Counted from the first letter of the stretch, positions 17,800-26,648 are shown. The stretch: 64,000 nt of DNA from Deltaproteobacteria bacterium (GCA_029261795.1 JAJDAP010000060.1:1-64000), one strand, 5' to 3'. Notes: generated by a model not told the origin, from the sequence alone. Numbers and translations: made by a program.

Positions 17800-18604
17800 G
17801 GATCCCACGCGCCGGAGTCCACGACCCGCTCCGGCCCCGGGGGCCGCGAAGGCGGGCCCGGACGAGACGAGTCCGCAAGGCGCGGGGCTGCCCTCACCTC
17901 CCCGGAATCCTGTCCTCCCGGTTCGTTGTGAGGTGCGTTTGACGCTCGTTCGGGCGCTCGGGAGTGAGGACAGCCCTTCGGAGCAGCCAGAGGGCGGGAT
18001 CCTGGTCGATCCCCTCGTCGCGGGCCGACCGATCCGTCTAGAGATAGCCCGCGGCCGATTCTTCGTGACCAGCGCCATCCGAGGTCTCGAGCGCCTCGGT
18101 CGCGATGCCGTGCAGGTCGTCACCGCGAACAGTGTCTACCGCGTCGAGCGGGCCGGGGTTGCCGCGCCGGGCCGCTCGAAGGGCCGAAGCCTGAAGCGTT
18201 TGCGACTCCGTGCACTCCGGCGGTTGGCTCGACGTGTCTCCAGTGAGCATCCCCGACTCATCCAAGCTCCGGTCTCACCGGAATCCACGCAGCTGCTCGG
18301 CCCCGTGGAGGAGGGCACGCGCTACGTGGCCGTCCTCTCGGAGAGCGGAGACGCGGGCGACCCGTTCGCACCGGGAACCCGAGTCCGCATCGCGCGGACC
18401 CGGCGGAACCGGCGGAAAGATCTCGGTTTCGGCTACGTGCTCGATCCCATCGAGATCGGGCAGCCAGTGCGCTGCTCCACCGACGACGGCAGGGTCTTCG
18501 CCACGACCGCGGTAGGCGCGGTGCTCGAAGCGGGGCCGCGAGCGATCGATTTCGAGACGGCGAACACAGTCTACCATTTCGAGCGGGTCGCCAAGGACCG
18601 TTAG
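17789..18604 (+). CDS. Unknown protein with two copies of a ~55-residue beta-rich module
   Basis: I do not recognise the family. The visible feature is an internal duplication. Module 1 (about 17996-18160) and module 2 (about 18432-18600) both read G-x-(L/V)-(V/L)-D-P-(L/I)-x-x-G-(R/Q)-P-(I/V)-R, then GR(F/V)F(V/A)T(S/T)A, then TAN(S/T)VY-(R/H)-(V/F)-E-R. A basic, arginine-rich linker separates them and the N-terminal part is low-complexity and proline-rich. The start is uncertain. A GTG at 17789 is the last upstream candidate before the well-formed part; a GTG at 17741 would overlap the receiver fragment further. Codon use is like the neighbours. Confidence 0.6.
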   Translation: MSAEDPTRRSPRPAPAPGAAKAGPDETSPQGAGLPSPPRNPVLPVRCEVRLTLVRALGSEDSPSEQPEGGILVDPLVAGRPIRLEIARGRFFVTSAIRGLERLGRDAVQVVTANSVYRVERAGVAAPGRSKGRSLKRLRLRALRRLARRVSSEHPRLIQAPVSPESTQLLGPVEEGTRYVAVLSESGDAGDPFAPGTRVRIARTRRNRRKDLGFGYVLDPIEIGQPVRCSTDDGRVFATTAVGAVLEAGPRAIDFETANTVYHFERVAKDR

Positions 18605-18750
18605 GTCATCCTGCCCAGCGGCGCGAGCGAGGGCGACACGAGTGTGGCGGCTGGCCGTCGGCTATTTCTTCCGGTCGCCGAACTACGCGCTCTCAGAGAA
18701 TATGCTGATCCGCGCGCCCGGAACGCAAGTTGGCCCTTGGTCCATCGGGA

Positions 18751-18781
18751 CCCCCCGACTATGCCTGACTATGCCGGGGGG
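18751..18781. repeat. Short hairpin with a 9-bp direct repeat in its loop
   Basis: CCCCCC (18751-18756) and GGGGGG (18776-18781) can pair around a 19-nt loop made of two copies of GACTATGCC separated by one T. It lies 100 bp upstream of the acyl-CoA dehydrogenase pair and could be a protein-binding or attenuation structure. Confidence 0.45.
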
Positions 18782-18789
18782 ATACTTAC

Positions 18790-18806
18790 TGGCAGGGCCA
18801 CTGCCA
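18790..18806 (+). promoter_or_regulatory. Palindrome / sigma-54-like -24/-12 element
   Basis: TGGCAG-GGCCA-CTGCCA is a perfect 6-bp inverted repeat. Read as a promoter, the GG and GC pairs have the exact -24/-12 spacing of a sigma-54 site (TGGCAGG-N4-CTGCC against TGGCACG-N4-TTGCA), with substitutions at two of the less strict positions. A TATGAT (18814-18819) lies just downstream. It precedes the acyl-CoA dehydrogenase start by about 80 bp. Confidence 0.4.
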
Positions 18807-18883
18807 CACCGTCTATGATCGGGCCCCACCTGTTCCGCCGGATCCGGCCCGCTCGCGGCAGCCCGACCGGCAGGAGGACCCCC

Positions 18884-20098
18884 GTGGATCTGAGCTATGG
18901 GCCCGAGTACGAAGCGTTCAGAGGCGAGGTCAAAGCCTTCCTCGATGCAGAATGGCCGCTGAAGGGCGACGAGGCGAAGCTGGACCTGCAGGGCCAGGCG
19001 GTTGCCTTCCGGAAGAAGGGAATCGCAGCAGGCTACCTCGCGCGCAGCATCCCGAGGCATTACGGCGGCTCCGAGCAGGAAGCCGATTCGCTCAAGGCCC
19101 AGGTCATTCGCGAGGAGTTCGCCCGCGCCCGCGCACCGATGGAGGCGATGGGCATCGGCACGATGATGCTCGTGCCGACCCTGCTCGAGCGCGGCGAAGA
19201 GTGGCAGCGGGAGCGCTGGGTCGAGGACACGGTGCTCGGGAACACCGCCTGGTGTCAGGGCTACAGCGAGCCCGGCGCCGGCTCTGACCTAGCATCGCTC
19301 AAGACCAAGGCCGAGCTCGATGGCGATGATTGGGTCATCAACGGCCAGAAGATCTGGACGTCGGGTGCGCAGCACGCGGACTTCATGTTCATCCTGTGCC
19401 GAACCGAGCCCGGGGAAAAGAAACATGGTGGCATTTCCTACCTGCTGCTCGACATGAAGCAGCCAGGGATCGACGTTCGTCCGCTGCGGCAGATGACGGG
19501 CGGCGCCGATTTCAACGAGGTCTTCTTCAGCGACGTGCGAACCCCCAAGGACTGGATCGTGGGCAAGCGCGGCGAGGGCTGGCTGGTCTCGCGAACCACG
19601 CTCAAGCACGAGCGGAATTCGATCGGTAACGCGGCTCAGGCCCAGGGGACCTTCCGGAACATCCTGAAGCTGGCGAAGCAGAGCACGATCGACGGCAAAC
19701 CGGCGATCGAGAATCCGGCGATCCGCCAACGACTGGCGACCCTCGAAGGTTATGTGCAGGCCCACGTGTACTCGGGTTACCGCCAGATGACAGCCGGTCT
19801 CCGCGGCGAAGATGCCGGCATGATCCAGCTGATGAACAAGCTCCACTCGACGAACATCGGCCAGGAAGTCGCCAAGATCGCCGTCGACCTGCTCGGCGAC
19901 GGAGCCCTGACCGATCCGTCCCAGGGCGCGCGCGGCCTGTTCGCAGGGCCCGAGAACGCAGCGGGTTGGGTGGGCCAGTACATGAGTTCGCTCGGCGTCG
20001 CGATCGCGGGCGGCACCGGCAACATCCAACGCAACGTCATCGCCGAGCGCGGGCTCGGCCTTCCCCGCGACTACTTCGCCGACGCGCACAAGCGGTAG
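18884..20098 (+). CDS. Acyl-CoA dehydrogenase, first subunit of a pair
   Basis: FAD-dependent acyl-CoA dehydrogenase (404 residues). Recognisable segments are GYSEPGAGSDLASLKTKA (substrate/FAD loop), GQKIWTSGAQHAD, and the C-terminal GTGNIQRNVIAERGLGLPRDY. The GTG start is preceded by AGGAGG (18872-18877) at 6-nt spacing, which rules out the longer upstream frame. A second dehydrogenase begins 9 bp after its stop. Adjacent unequal FadE pairs are known to form alpha2beta2 enzymes on steroid or bile-acid side chains (FadE26-FadE27, FadE28-FadE29). That use is inference here. Confidence 0.9.
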   Translation: MDLSYGPEYEAFRGEVKAFLDAEWPLKGDEAKLDLQGQAVAFRKKGIAAGYLARSIPRHYGGSEQEADSLKAQVIREEFARARAPMEAMGIGTMMLVPTLLERGEEWQRERWVEDTVLGNTAWCQGYSEPGAGSDLASLKTKAELDGDDWVINGQKIWTSGAQHADFMFILCRTEPGEKKHGGISYLLLDMKQPGIDVRPLRQMTGGADFNEVFFSDVRTPKDWIVGKRGEGWLVSRTTLKHERNSIGNAAQAQGTFRNILKLAKQSTIDGKPAIENPAIRQRLATLEGYVQAHVYSGYRQMTAGLRGEDAGMIQLMNKLHSTNIGQEVAKIAVDLLGDGALTDPSQGARGLFAGPENAAGWVGQYMSSLGVAIAGGTGNIQRNVIAERGLGLPRDYFADAHKR

Positions 20099-20107
20099 AG
20101 AGAGCTC

Positions 20108-21178
20108 ATGGACTTCGGACTTTCGGAAGAGCAGCAACTGCTGCAGGATACGGTCGCCCAATTCCTGGCGAACGAGAACGATCCCAACCAGCTTCGCGCG
20201 CGTTTCGACGCCGAGGAACCCCACGATGAGACCTTCTGGAAGGGCCTGATGGAGCTTGGCCTCGGCGGGTTGTTGGTACCCGAGGAGCACGGGGGCGCAG
20301 GTCTCCAGATGATCGACGCGGCGCTGGTCGCCGAGACGATGGGATTTGCCGCAGCACCGGGTCCCTTCCTAGGGCACACACTCGCGGGCCTCGCGATCGC
20401 GCTTGGTGGCAGCGAGGCACACAAGCGAGCATGGCTACCGAAGCTGGCAACCGGAGACGCGCTGGGCACCGTTGCCTTCGGCGAGGAAGACGGCAGCTGG
20501 CTGCCGGAGCAGTGGTCGGTTGGTGGCGATGCGCTCACCGGGACGAAGTGCCACGTGCCCTATGGCGCCCAGGCCGACGTGATCGTGGTCGGGACCAAGG
20601 GCGGCGGGCTGGCACTGGTCGCGCCCGGCGACGGAGCGACCATCGAACTGTTCGAAGGCGTGGACCGGACGCGGCGGCTCTACACCGTGCGCTTCGACGG
20701 CGCTGCCGCGGAGGCACTTCCGGACGGCTCCGATGCGGCCTCACGTACTCGTGACGCCGCGTTGATCTTGTTGGCTGCCGACGCCTTTGGCGGTGCCAGC
20801 CGCGTACTCGCCATGTCCGTCGAGTACGCCAAGACGCGCGAGCAGTTCGGCGTGACGATCGGCCACTTCCAGGCGCTCAAGCATCAGCTTGCCAACATGG
20901 CCCTCGAAACCGAGCCGGCGCGCGGTCTCTTCTGGTACGCGGCCCATGCATTCGACGAGGTTCCCGAGGATTGCGAGCGGATGGCCGCCCTCGCCAAGGC
21001 CCATGTCACCGACCGCTTCATGCACGTGGCGCGCGAGGCAACCGAGGCCCACGGTGGCATCGGCTTCACCTGGGAGTGCGATGTCCAGATGTGGTTCAAG
21101 CGCGCGCTGTTCGACCGGGCCTGGCTCGGTACGCCGGGGACCCACCGGGAACGCGCCGCGCAGTTGGCTGGCTGGTAG
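20108..21178 (+). CDS. Acyl-CoA dehydrogenase, second subunit of the pair
   Basis: A 356-residue acyl-CoA dehydrogenase homolog, shorter and more divergent than its neighbour. MDFGLSEEQQLLQDTVAQFL is the usual N-terminal helix; EYAKTREQFGVTIGHFQALKH and EAHGGIGFTWECDVQMWFKRA are the C-terminal helical-domain signatures. The middle beta-domain loops are short. It starts 9 bp after the first subunit with a GAGAGAG stretch as a ribosome binding site. Close coupling of an ordinary and a reduced homolog suggests a heteromeric enzyme in which only one type of active site is complete. Confidence 0.88.
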   Translation: MDFGLSEEQQLLQDTVAQFLANENDPNQLRARFDAEEPHDETFWKGLMELGLGGLLVPEEHGGAGLQMIDAALVAETMGFAAAPGPFLGHTLAGLAIALGGSEAHKRAWLPKLATGDALGTVAFGEEDGSWLPEQWSVGGDALTGTKCHVPYGAQADVIVVGTKGGGLALVAPGDGATIELFEGVDRTRRLYTVRFDGAAAEALPDGSDAASRTRDAALILLAADAFGGASRVLAMSVEYAKTREQFGVTIGHFQALKHQLANMALETEPARGLFWYAAHAFDEVPEDCERMAALAKAHVTDRFMHVAREATEAHGGIGFTWECDVQMWFKRALFDRAWLGTPGTHRERAAQLAGW

Positions 21179-21206
21179 GACCGCACTCCGCGTTGCGGGC
21201 CGAGCG

Positions 21207-22547
21207 CTACTCCTCGTCGAGGGCGCGTAGCTCGTCGACGTTCTGCCGGATCGCCTCGCGCTCGCGCCGCAGATCTTCGGCTTCGCGCCGCTTGAAGCGC
21301 AGGCGCAGCCATGCGCTGGCGTCATCGAAGAAGCGCTCGTAGCGCTCGTGGAAGCGCATGGCGAACCACGAAGAGACAGGAGCGAGGACGGCCACGAAGA
21401 GCGCGGCCCCGGTACCCCAGGCTGCGTAGGCGAGGCCACACCAGATCGTCCAGGTGATGGGGAACAGGAAGAAGCCACCGAACAGCTTCATGGTGGCCGG
21501 TAGGTCGCCGGTCTTCATGAATCGCGCGACCACGCCGCAGAGTCGATAGGGGATGTAGCTCAGTGCGGTGCCGATGAACGCGAGGGGAAGCCAGAACAGC
21601 AGGAGCCAAGCCGTCCCGAAAATCTGGGCGGCGACGACTTCGCTGGGAAAGCGCGCGGCCAGTTGCTCCTCGCGAACCTTCATCTTTCCAAGCGATTCGG
21701 TGTACGCGGCGACCTGTCGGGAGAGCGCGTCCATCCTTTCCGGATCCCGCTCTCGCAAGCGACCGTAGGCCGCGATGAAGGTCTTGCGAACCGCGAAGGC
21801 CTCGGCGAGTGCCATGCGGGTGGGAAGCTCGGGCGCATCGATCGTGTAGAGATCCGCCGCTTGCTCGATCAACGAGGCCTCATCCACGGACGGGTAGTTG
21901 AGGGTCACCGCGCGCAACCCCTCATCGATCGCTTCGGTCAATGCCTGGGCCCCTTCGAAGCCATCCCCTTCGGGTTGCTCCGCCCAGCGAGTCGGGTCGA
22001 TCGGTTCTCCGATTCGTACCAGGGCGCGGGATCGGAAGGTGCCCTTCTCCTCGAACGTCAGGCCGACGGGAACGATCCGAAGCGCGCTCGCGCCATGCGT
22101 GCGCATGGCGCCCAGCGCGATCCGGGCGGCACCGGTCTTGAGTCGCGCCAGATGCGGCGCATCGTGGCTGATGCCTTCCGGGAACAGCGCGATCGCGCCG
22201 CCGCCACCGAGTTCCTCGTGGCAGGCCGCGAAGGTCCCCTGGTTCTGGCTCATGTCCGAACCGTCCTGTGCCCGGTAGACGGGAATCACCGCGGCGAGCT
22301 GGAGCAGTTGTCGCATGCCAGGGACCTGCCACAACGTGCTCTTGGCCAGGAAACGCGCGCGCACTTTCGTCGCAGCCAGTACCAGCACCGGGTCGACCAG
22401 GCTGTTGTGGTGGTTCGCGACCAGCAGGACCGGGCCAAGGCTCGGAAGGTTCTCCCGGCCCACCACCTCGATCCGGCGAAAGAAGACGAGAGCACAGAGC
22501 CGGGCCAGGCCGGCCACGAAGGCATCGAGCGCGCGTCGCAGGGTCAT
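21207..22547 (-). CDS. PlsC-like acyltransferase with C-terminal membrane domain
   Basis: Membrane lysophosphatidic-acid-type acyltransferase (446 residues). Block I is NHHNSLVD (His47-x4-Asp52), block II VIPVYR, block III FPEGISHD, block IV VGLTF. The C-terminal third has three or four hydrophobic segments (AWLLLFWLPLAFIGTALSYI, FGGFFLFPITWTIWCGLAYA, ALFVAVLAPVSSW) and ends in a charged coiled-coil-like helix. The ATG at 22545-22547 has AGGAGG directly abutting it, an unusually short spacing; an upstream ATG at 22607 would add 20 residues but would cover the operator-like repeats. It is convergent with the dehydrogenase pair. Confidence 0.85.
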   Translation of the reverse strand: MTLRRALDAFVAGLARLCALVFFRRIEVVGRENLPSLGPVLLVANHHNSLVDPVLVLAATKVRARFLAKSTLWQVPGMRQLLQLAAVIPVYRAQDGSDMSQNQGTFAACHEELGGGGAIALFPEGISHDAPHLARLKTGAARIALGAMRTHGASALRIVPVGLTFEEKGTFRSRALVRIGEPIDPTRWAEQPEGDGFEGAQALTEAIDEGLRAVTLNYPSVDEASLIEQAADLYTIDAPELPTRMALAEAFAVRKTFIAAYGRLRERDPERMDALSRQVAAYTESLGKMKVREEQLAARFPSEVVAAQIFGTAWLLLFWLPLAFIGTALSYIPYRLCGVVARFMKTGDLPATMKLFGGFFLFPITWTIWCGLAYAAWGTGAALFVAVLAPVSSWFAMRFHERYERFFDDASAWLRLRFKRREAEDLRREREAIRQNVDELRALDEE

Positions 22548-22566
22548 CCTCCTGGGCTGGTCAGCC

Positions 22567-22593
22567 GATGTATGGAACAGTACATCGGATGTA
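22567..22593. promoter_or_regulatory. Triple GATGTA/TACATC operator-like array
   Basis: Three copies of one hexamer in alternating orientation: GATGTA (22567-22572), TACATC (22581-22586), GATGTA (22588-22593). The first two form an inverted repeat with an 8-bp centre, the last two one with a 1-bp centre. It sits 20 bp upstream of the acyltransferase start and 67 bp upstream of the sigma-54 activator, so one regulator (TetR-like spacing) could control both. Confidence 0.55.
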
Positions 22594-22659
22594 CGATGCG
22601 AAGGCATGAGAATGGCTTCTGACGCCTTCTCCGTTGGATAGAGCGAGGGAGAGTGGATC

Positions 22660-24237
22660 ATGGCCCTGTTCAAAGGCAAGGAACGTGCCATCGCCGGAGC
22701 CATGTCGCGGCTCACCGCGGTGAACCCGTTCCTGCCGGAACGGATCGCGCTGGAGCAGGAAGTACTGGGCGACGCCTTCGTGGCGACCCGCCAGGTGTGG
22801 AGCGTCGACGCCGAACTCGACGGCATGAATCCCAACCTCGAGGCGCTCGAAGCGACCGGCCGGAAGCTGCTCGACGATGCGCGGGCCCGGCTGGCAGGTG
22901 GCACGGCGCCGAGCGCCGAGGAGCAGGGCCTCTACGAGGATCTGGTGCTCTACCGCCTCTATGCCAGCTTCACCGAAGACTGGCGGGCGATCCTGGAAGC
23001 CGATTCCCAGAAGGCCAACAAGACCACTCGTTATGCGGCATTCGAAAGGACCGCCGAGCACTATCTGGAAGTGAAGGGCTTCGAGCGCCGGGGTCGCCTC
23101 GACTCCCCATTCCTCTTTGCATACGGCTACCAGACCTATCGTGCCTTTCACTTCGTGTTCCGCCAGCTCTATGGCGGATCCCTGCCCGCGGCCGAGCTGC
23201 GGGCCGCTGCCTGGCAGTCGATCTTCAGCGCAGATCGCGGTCGCTATCGCCGCGTGCTCGTGGACCGCATGCACGACTACGCCACCCTGATCACCGGGCC
23301 TTCCGGCACCGGCAAGGAACTGGTCGCCCGAGCGATCGGACACGCCCGGTTCCTGCCCTTCGATCCGGCCACGTCCACCTTTTCGAGTGCACCCAGCGAG
23401 GGATTCTTCCCGCTGAATCTCTCCGCACTCTCGCCGACCCTGATCGAATCCGAGTTATTCGGTCACAAACGGGGTGCATTCACCGGGGCCGTCGAAGACC
23501 ACGCGGGCTGGCTCCAGACCGCAGGTCCTCTGGGAACCGTATTCCTCGACGAGATCGGCGAACTCGATGGCGCGATCCAGGTGAAGCTGCTGCGCGTACT
23601 GCAATCTCGCACCTTCCAGCGTCTCGGAGAGACGAACGAGCGCGACTTCGAGGGGAAGGTCATCGCCGCAACGAATCGGGACCTGGGGGCCGAGATGCAG
23701 GCCGGGCGCTTCCGAGAGGATCTCTACTACCGGCTCTGTTCCGACCGGATAGAAACGCCGAGCCTTCGCACGCAAATCGAGGACCACGCCGAGGACCTGC
23801 ACAGCCTGGTGCTCGTGATCTCGCGACGCCTGTTCGACGAAGAGGGAGATGAGATCGCCGAGACCGTCAACGAATGGATCCAGGGCCACCTGGGGGCCGA
23901 TTATGGTTGGCCGGGCAACATTCGTGAGCTCGAGCAATGCGTACGGAACGTCGTGATCCGTGGCGCCTATCATCCGATGGGGCGGGGCAGTGGAGAGTCG
24001 GCCCGCGGCGCCCGGGGGACGTTCGCAGCGGACCTCGTCGCGGGCACACTCGACACCGACCAGCTACTGGCTCGCTATACGGCCCTGATCTACCACCAGA
24101 CCGGAAGCTACGAAGAGGCAGCACGTCGGCTCGCCATCGACCGCCGTACCGTCAAGGCGCGCATCGACCGCACCTTCCTGGCAGACCTCGAAGGCGAAAC
24201 CTCGGGCTCGTCGTTGCCTGACGACGCCAGCGACTAA
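22660..24237 (+). CDS. Sigma-54-dependent transcriptional activator with an unrecognised N-terminal domain
   Basis: AAA+ enhancer-binding protein (525 residues). Walker A GPSGTGKE is at 213-220, GAFTGA (sigma-54 contact) at 272-277, and Walker B TVFLDEIGEL at about 294-302. GWPGNIRELEQCVRN is the sensor-II region, followed by a C-terminal helix-turn-helix (SYEEAARRLAIDRRTVKARI). The first 200 residues are helical, contain no receiver, GAF, PAS or FHA motif I can see, and presumably sense the signal. The ATG is preceded by GAGGGAGAG. It is divergent from the PlsC-like gene, and the operator-like array lies between them. With the GAFTGA loop intact it should open sigma-54 promoters. Confidence 0.92.
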   Translation: MALFKGKERAIAGAMSRLTAVNPFLPERIALEQEVLGDAFVATRQVWSVDAELDGMNPNLEALEATGRKLLDDARARLAGGTAPSAEEQGLYEDLVLYRLYASFTEDWRAILEADSQKANKTTRYAAFERTAEHYLEVKGFERRGRLDSPFLFAYGYQTYRAFHFVFRQLYGGSLPAAELRAAAWQSIFSADRGRYRRVLVDRMHDYATLITGPSGTGKELVARAIGHARFLPFDPATSTFSSAPSEGFFPLNLSALSPTLIESELFGHKRGAFTGAVEDHAGWLQTAGPLGTVFLDEIGELDGAIQVKLLRVLQSRTFQRLGETNERDFEGKVIAATNRDLGAEMQAGRFREDLYYRLCSDRIETPSLRTQIEDHAEDLHSLVLVISRRLFDEEGDEIAETVNEWIQGHLGADYGWPGNIRELEQCVRNVVIRGAYHPMGRGSGESARGARGTFAADLVAGTLDTDQLLARYTALIYHQTGSYEEAARRLAIDRRTVKARIDRTFLADLEGETSGSSLPDDASD

Positions 24238-24246
24238 CGTTTCGAG

Positions 24247-24864
24247 CTATCGCTTCGCGTTGGTCTCGACCATTCGCTTCAGGTTGGACAAGGTCGTGAA
24301 GGGAACGTCGCTGGCCACCTGGGCGACGAGCCATCCCGGGAGTGAGCCACCCGGGTCCGAATCGATCATGTACTCGACGCTGGTTCCGCCGTTGTCGTTC
24401 GGGCGCAGGTCCCAGTGGCCAATGATGCGGGCCATGCGAACGAAATCCGAGTTCACGGGGACGTTCATCTCCTCGGTGTTCTGGAAGTCGACCCGGTGAC
24501 CGCCGCCTTCGGAGATCAAGGTCGAGCGCACCACCGAATCCCGGTCCGAGACCGGCCAGGGCGCCCCCACGCGGTTGTAGGCGAAGCTGGCTTCGTCGGT
24601 CTGCTTCAGGAGCCTGGCCTCCTCGCAGTTGGCCATCCAGCGGGTATGGGTCGTGGTGTCACGGATCCAGGCGAGCACCTCGTCCGGTGTGCCCTTGATC
24701 TCGGTCGTGGCCAACAGGATCGGCAACACACGGCTCGAGTCCGCTTGCTTCTGGACGAGGATGCCCGCTTCGTTGCGGACCTCGGTCCAGGCCTGGGCGA
24801 ACGCCGCATTGCAAAGCACGAGGAGTAGGAAGGGTACGGCCAATTGAGTCGTCATACGGGTCAT
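24247..24864 (-). CDS. Exported START-domain lipid-binding protein
   Basis: A 205-residue protein: a signal peptide (TTQLAVPFLLLVLCNAAFA, cleavage before QAWTEV) followed by a START/SRPBCC lipid-binding fold. Typical elements are ATTEIKGTPDEVLAWIRD, WMANCEEARLL, RVGAPWPVSDRDSVV and the C-terminal helix LPGWLVAQVASDVPFTTLSNLKR. It probably binds a hydrophobic ligand in the periplasm. The ATG at 24862-24864 has GGAG 5-6 nt upstream; a second ATG lies three codons later. It is convergent with the sigma-54 activator, with only 9 bp between stops. Confidence 0.85.
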   Translation of the reverse strand: MTRMTTQLAVPFLLLVLCNAAFAQAWTEVRNEAGILVQKQADSSRVLPILLATTEIKGTPDEVLAWIRDTTTHTRWMANCEEARLLKQTDEASFAYNRVGAPWPVSDRDSVVRSTLISEGGGHRVDFQNTEEMNVPVNSDFVRMARIIGHWDLRPNDNGGTSVEYMIDSDPGGSLPGWLVAQVASDVPFTTLSNLKRMVETNAKR

Positions 24865-24938
24865 CGGGTCTCCAGGTAGACAGGCGCAGGCCGAGAATGT
24901 GACGAATTCGGGCGCATTCGGGTTCACCCGAACGCGAT

Positions 24939-26648
24939 TTATTCCACTTTCAGGCTTCGCAACCGGCCGAGAGCGGCCGCGATTTCGTATCGCCTCGGTC
25001 GCGACAGGTTCGAACGGCGATCGAGCGCCTCCAGCCCCGTCTCGTCCAGCCAGCCTTCGAGAGCGTCGAGAACCTCGGGCAGGGTCGCTCCTTCTCCCAT
25101 GAACTGCCGCGCCGCAGCGAGACAGAATCCGATTGCGCGTAGTTGGGAAGGCTCCACCAGCGGCTCGACGGCGCGCAAGTCCACGATCTCGCGCCCGAAT
25201 CCCAATTCATCGGTGCCACGCACCTCGATCCGCACCTCATGTCTCCCCTTCGACGGGTTCAGGCTGCTGGCGATCGGGACGCGAGGGGCAGCTTTGCGCA
25301 GGGCGCTGCGCGCCTCCTGAGAACGGCCGGTCGGGTGGCTACCCGCGATGTTCCGCGCCTGTGCCGTGACGTCGAACGCTTGATAGGCGCGCATCTCGAT
25401 CACCGTGTCCGCCACGTCGAAATAGTCGCCAGAGCCGCCCATCACGAGGATGGTCGACACGCCCAGGTTCTCGTAGAGCTCGCGCACCCGGTCGACGAAC
25501 GGGGTGATCGGTTCGTGGTCGCGGGCGACCAGCGCCTGCATTCGGGCGTCTCGCACCATGAAGTTGGTGGCGGACGTGTCCTCGTCGAGCAGGAGCAGCC
25601 GGGCGCCGGCTTCCAGGCCCTCGATGATGTTGGCGGCCTGACTGGTGCTGCCGCTGGCATCGTCACTGTTGAAGTTCGTGGTCGAGCGCTCGTCGGGCAG
25701 CGAATCGATGAACGCGTGGATGTCGCAGCCAACCACCCGTCGACCATCCTCGGCGCGGATTTTCACGGTGTCAGGATGGGTCGCCACGCACTCGCGACCG
25801 TCGCCGGGGATATGGGCGTGCACGGCGCGTTCGAGGGCCTGGAGCAGCGTCGACTTTCCGTGGTAGCCGCCGCCCACGATCAGGGTGATTCCGCGAGGAA
25901 TTCCCATCCCGACGATCCGAGTCCTGCCATCGATCGGATTGCGCAGCGCGAGTTCGACCTGCAGCGATTCTGGACCCACGAAGGGGGTCGCGTGGTCCGA
26001 GAGCGGCGTCTGACTTGCGCCACTCGCGCGAGGCAGGGTCGCGCCCTCGGGGATGAAGGCGATGAGTCCGAGCGTGTCCAATTGGCATTGGAGGTGGCTG
26101 TGGTTCTCGCTGGCTTCGGCGTAGCGAAGCGCCTCGTCGGCGCTGGCGGCGCTGGCGTGGAGGGCCATGTCGGCGAGCGCGGGCAGCTCCTCGATCAGCA
26201 ACGCCTCGGCTTCGCCTGCGAGCACGCGCCTTCCCGCGGCGGGCAAGCCGACTTCGAGCCGTGCTTCGATATGCCGATCCGTGGCCGTCGCAGCGGTCCG
26301 TTCCAGGATTGCTTGTCTGCCGGCATCGATGAAGACGCGACCGCTCTTTCCCGAGCCGCGATCGCCGCGCACGAGTTCCTGAATTGCGCGAGCGACGGCG
26401 CGGGCCAGGTAATCCTCGAAGCCGATCCGGCGGGCTCGTGAATCGAGCAGGGCCGCGGGCCAGGCAGCGGCCCGTGCATCGACGCGCAGCCGCATGCGGG
26501 AAGGAGACGCGAACGGATCTCCCTGGACGTGATCGATGAACAGCGTGGCACCATCCAGTTCCCACGGACCGCGTAGCTCCTGATAGGCCCGGTAGCTGCG
26601 GCCATCGATCTGGCGAAGCCGACGACGCAGCTCGGTCGTGGAACCCAT
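24939..26648 (-). CDS. Predicted P-loop ATPase of the PF09818 (ABC_ATPase) type
   Basis: A 569-residue soluble protein. Walker A GGGYHGKST is near residue 260, the Walker-B-like strand is ARLLLLDEDTSATNFM, and ILVMGGSGDYFDVADTVIEM is the family-typical distal segment. The N-terminal region (YRAYQELRGPWEL, HVQGDPFASPSR) also matches this group. These ATPases have no known biochemical role and are not transporters: no membrane segment is present. The ATG at 26646-26648 leaves 43 bp to the divergent nitrile hydratase operon, so the two promoters must overlap. Confidence 0.85.
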   Translation of the reverse strand: MGSTTELRRRLRQIDGRSYRAYQELRGPWELDGATLFIDHVQGDPFASPSRMRLRVDARAAAWPAALLDSRARRIGFEDYLARAVARAIQELVRGDRGSGKSGRVFIDAGRQAILERTAATATDRHIEARLEVGLPAAGRRVLAGEAEALLIEELPALADMALHASAASADEALRYAEASENHSHLQCQLDTLGLIAFIPEGATLPRASGASQTPLSDHATPFVGPESLQVELALRNPIDGRTRIVGMGIPRGITLIVGGGYHGKSTLLQALERAVHAHIPGDGRECVATHPDTVKIRAEDGRRVVGCDIHAFIDSLPDERSTTNFNSDDASGSTSQAANIIEGLEAGARLLLLDEDTSATNFMVRDARMQALVARDHEPITPFVDRVRELYENLGVSTILVMGGSGDYFDVADTVIEMRAYQAFDVTAQARNIAGSHPTGRSQEARSALRKAAPRVPIASSLNPSKGRHEVRIEVRGTDELGFGREIVDLRAVEPLVEPSQLRAIGFCLAAARQFMGEGATLPEVLDALEGWLDETGLEALDRRSNLSRPRRYEIAAALGRLRSLKVE

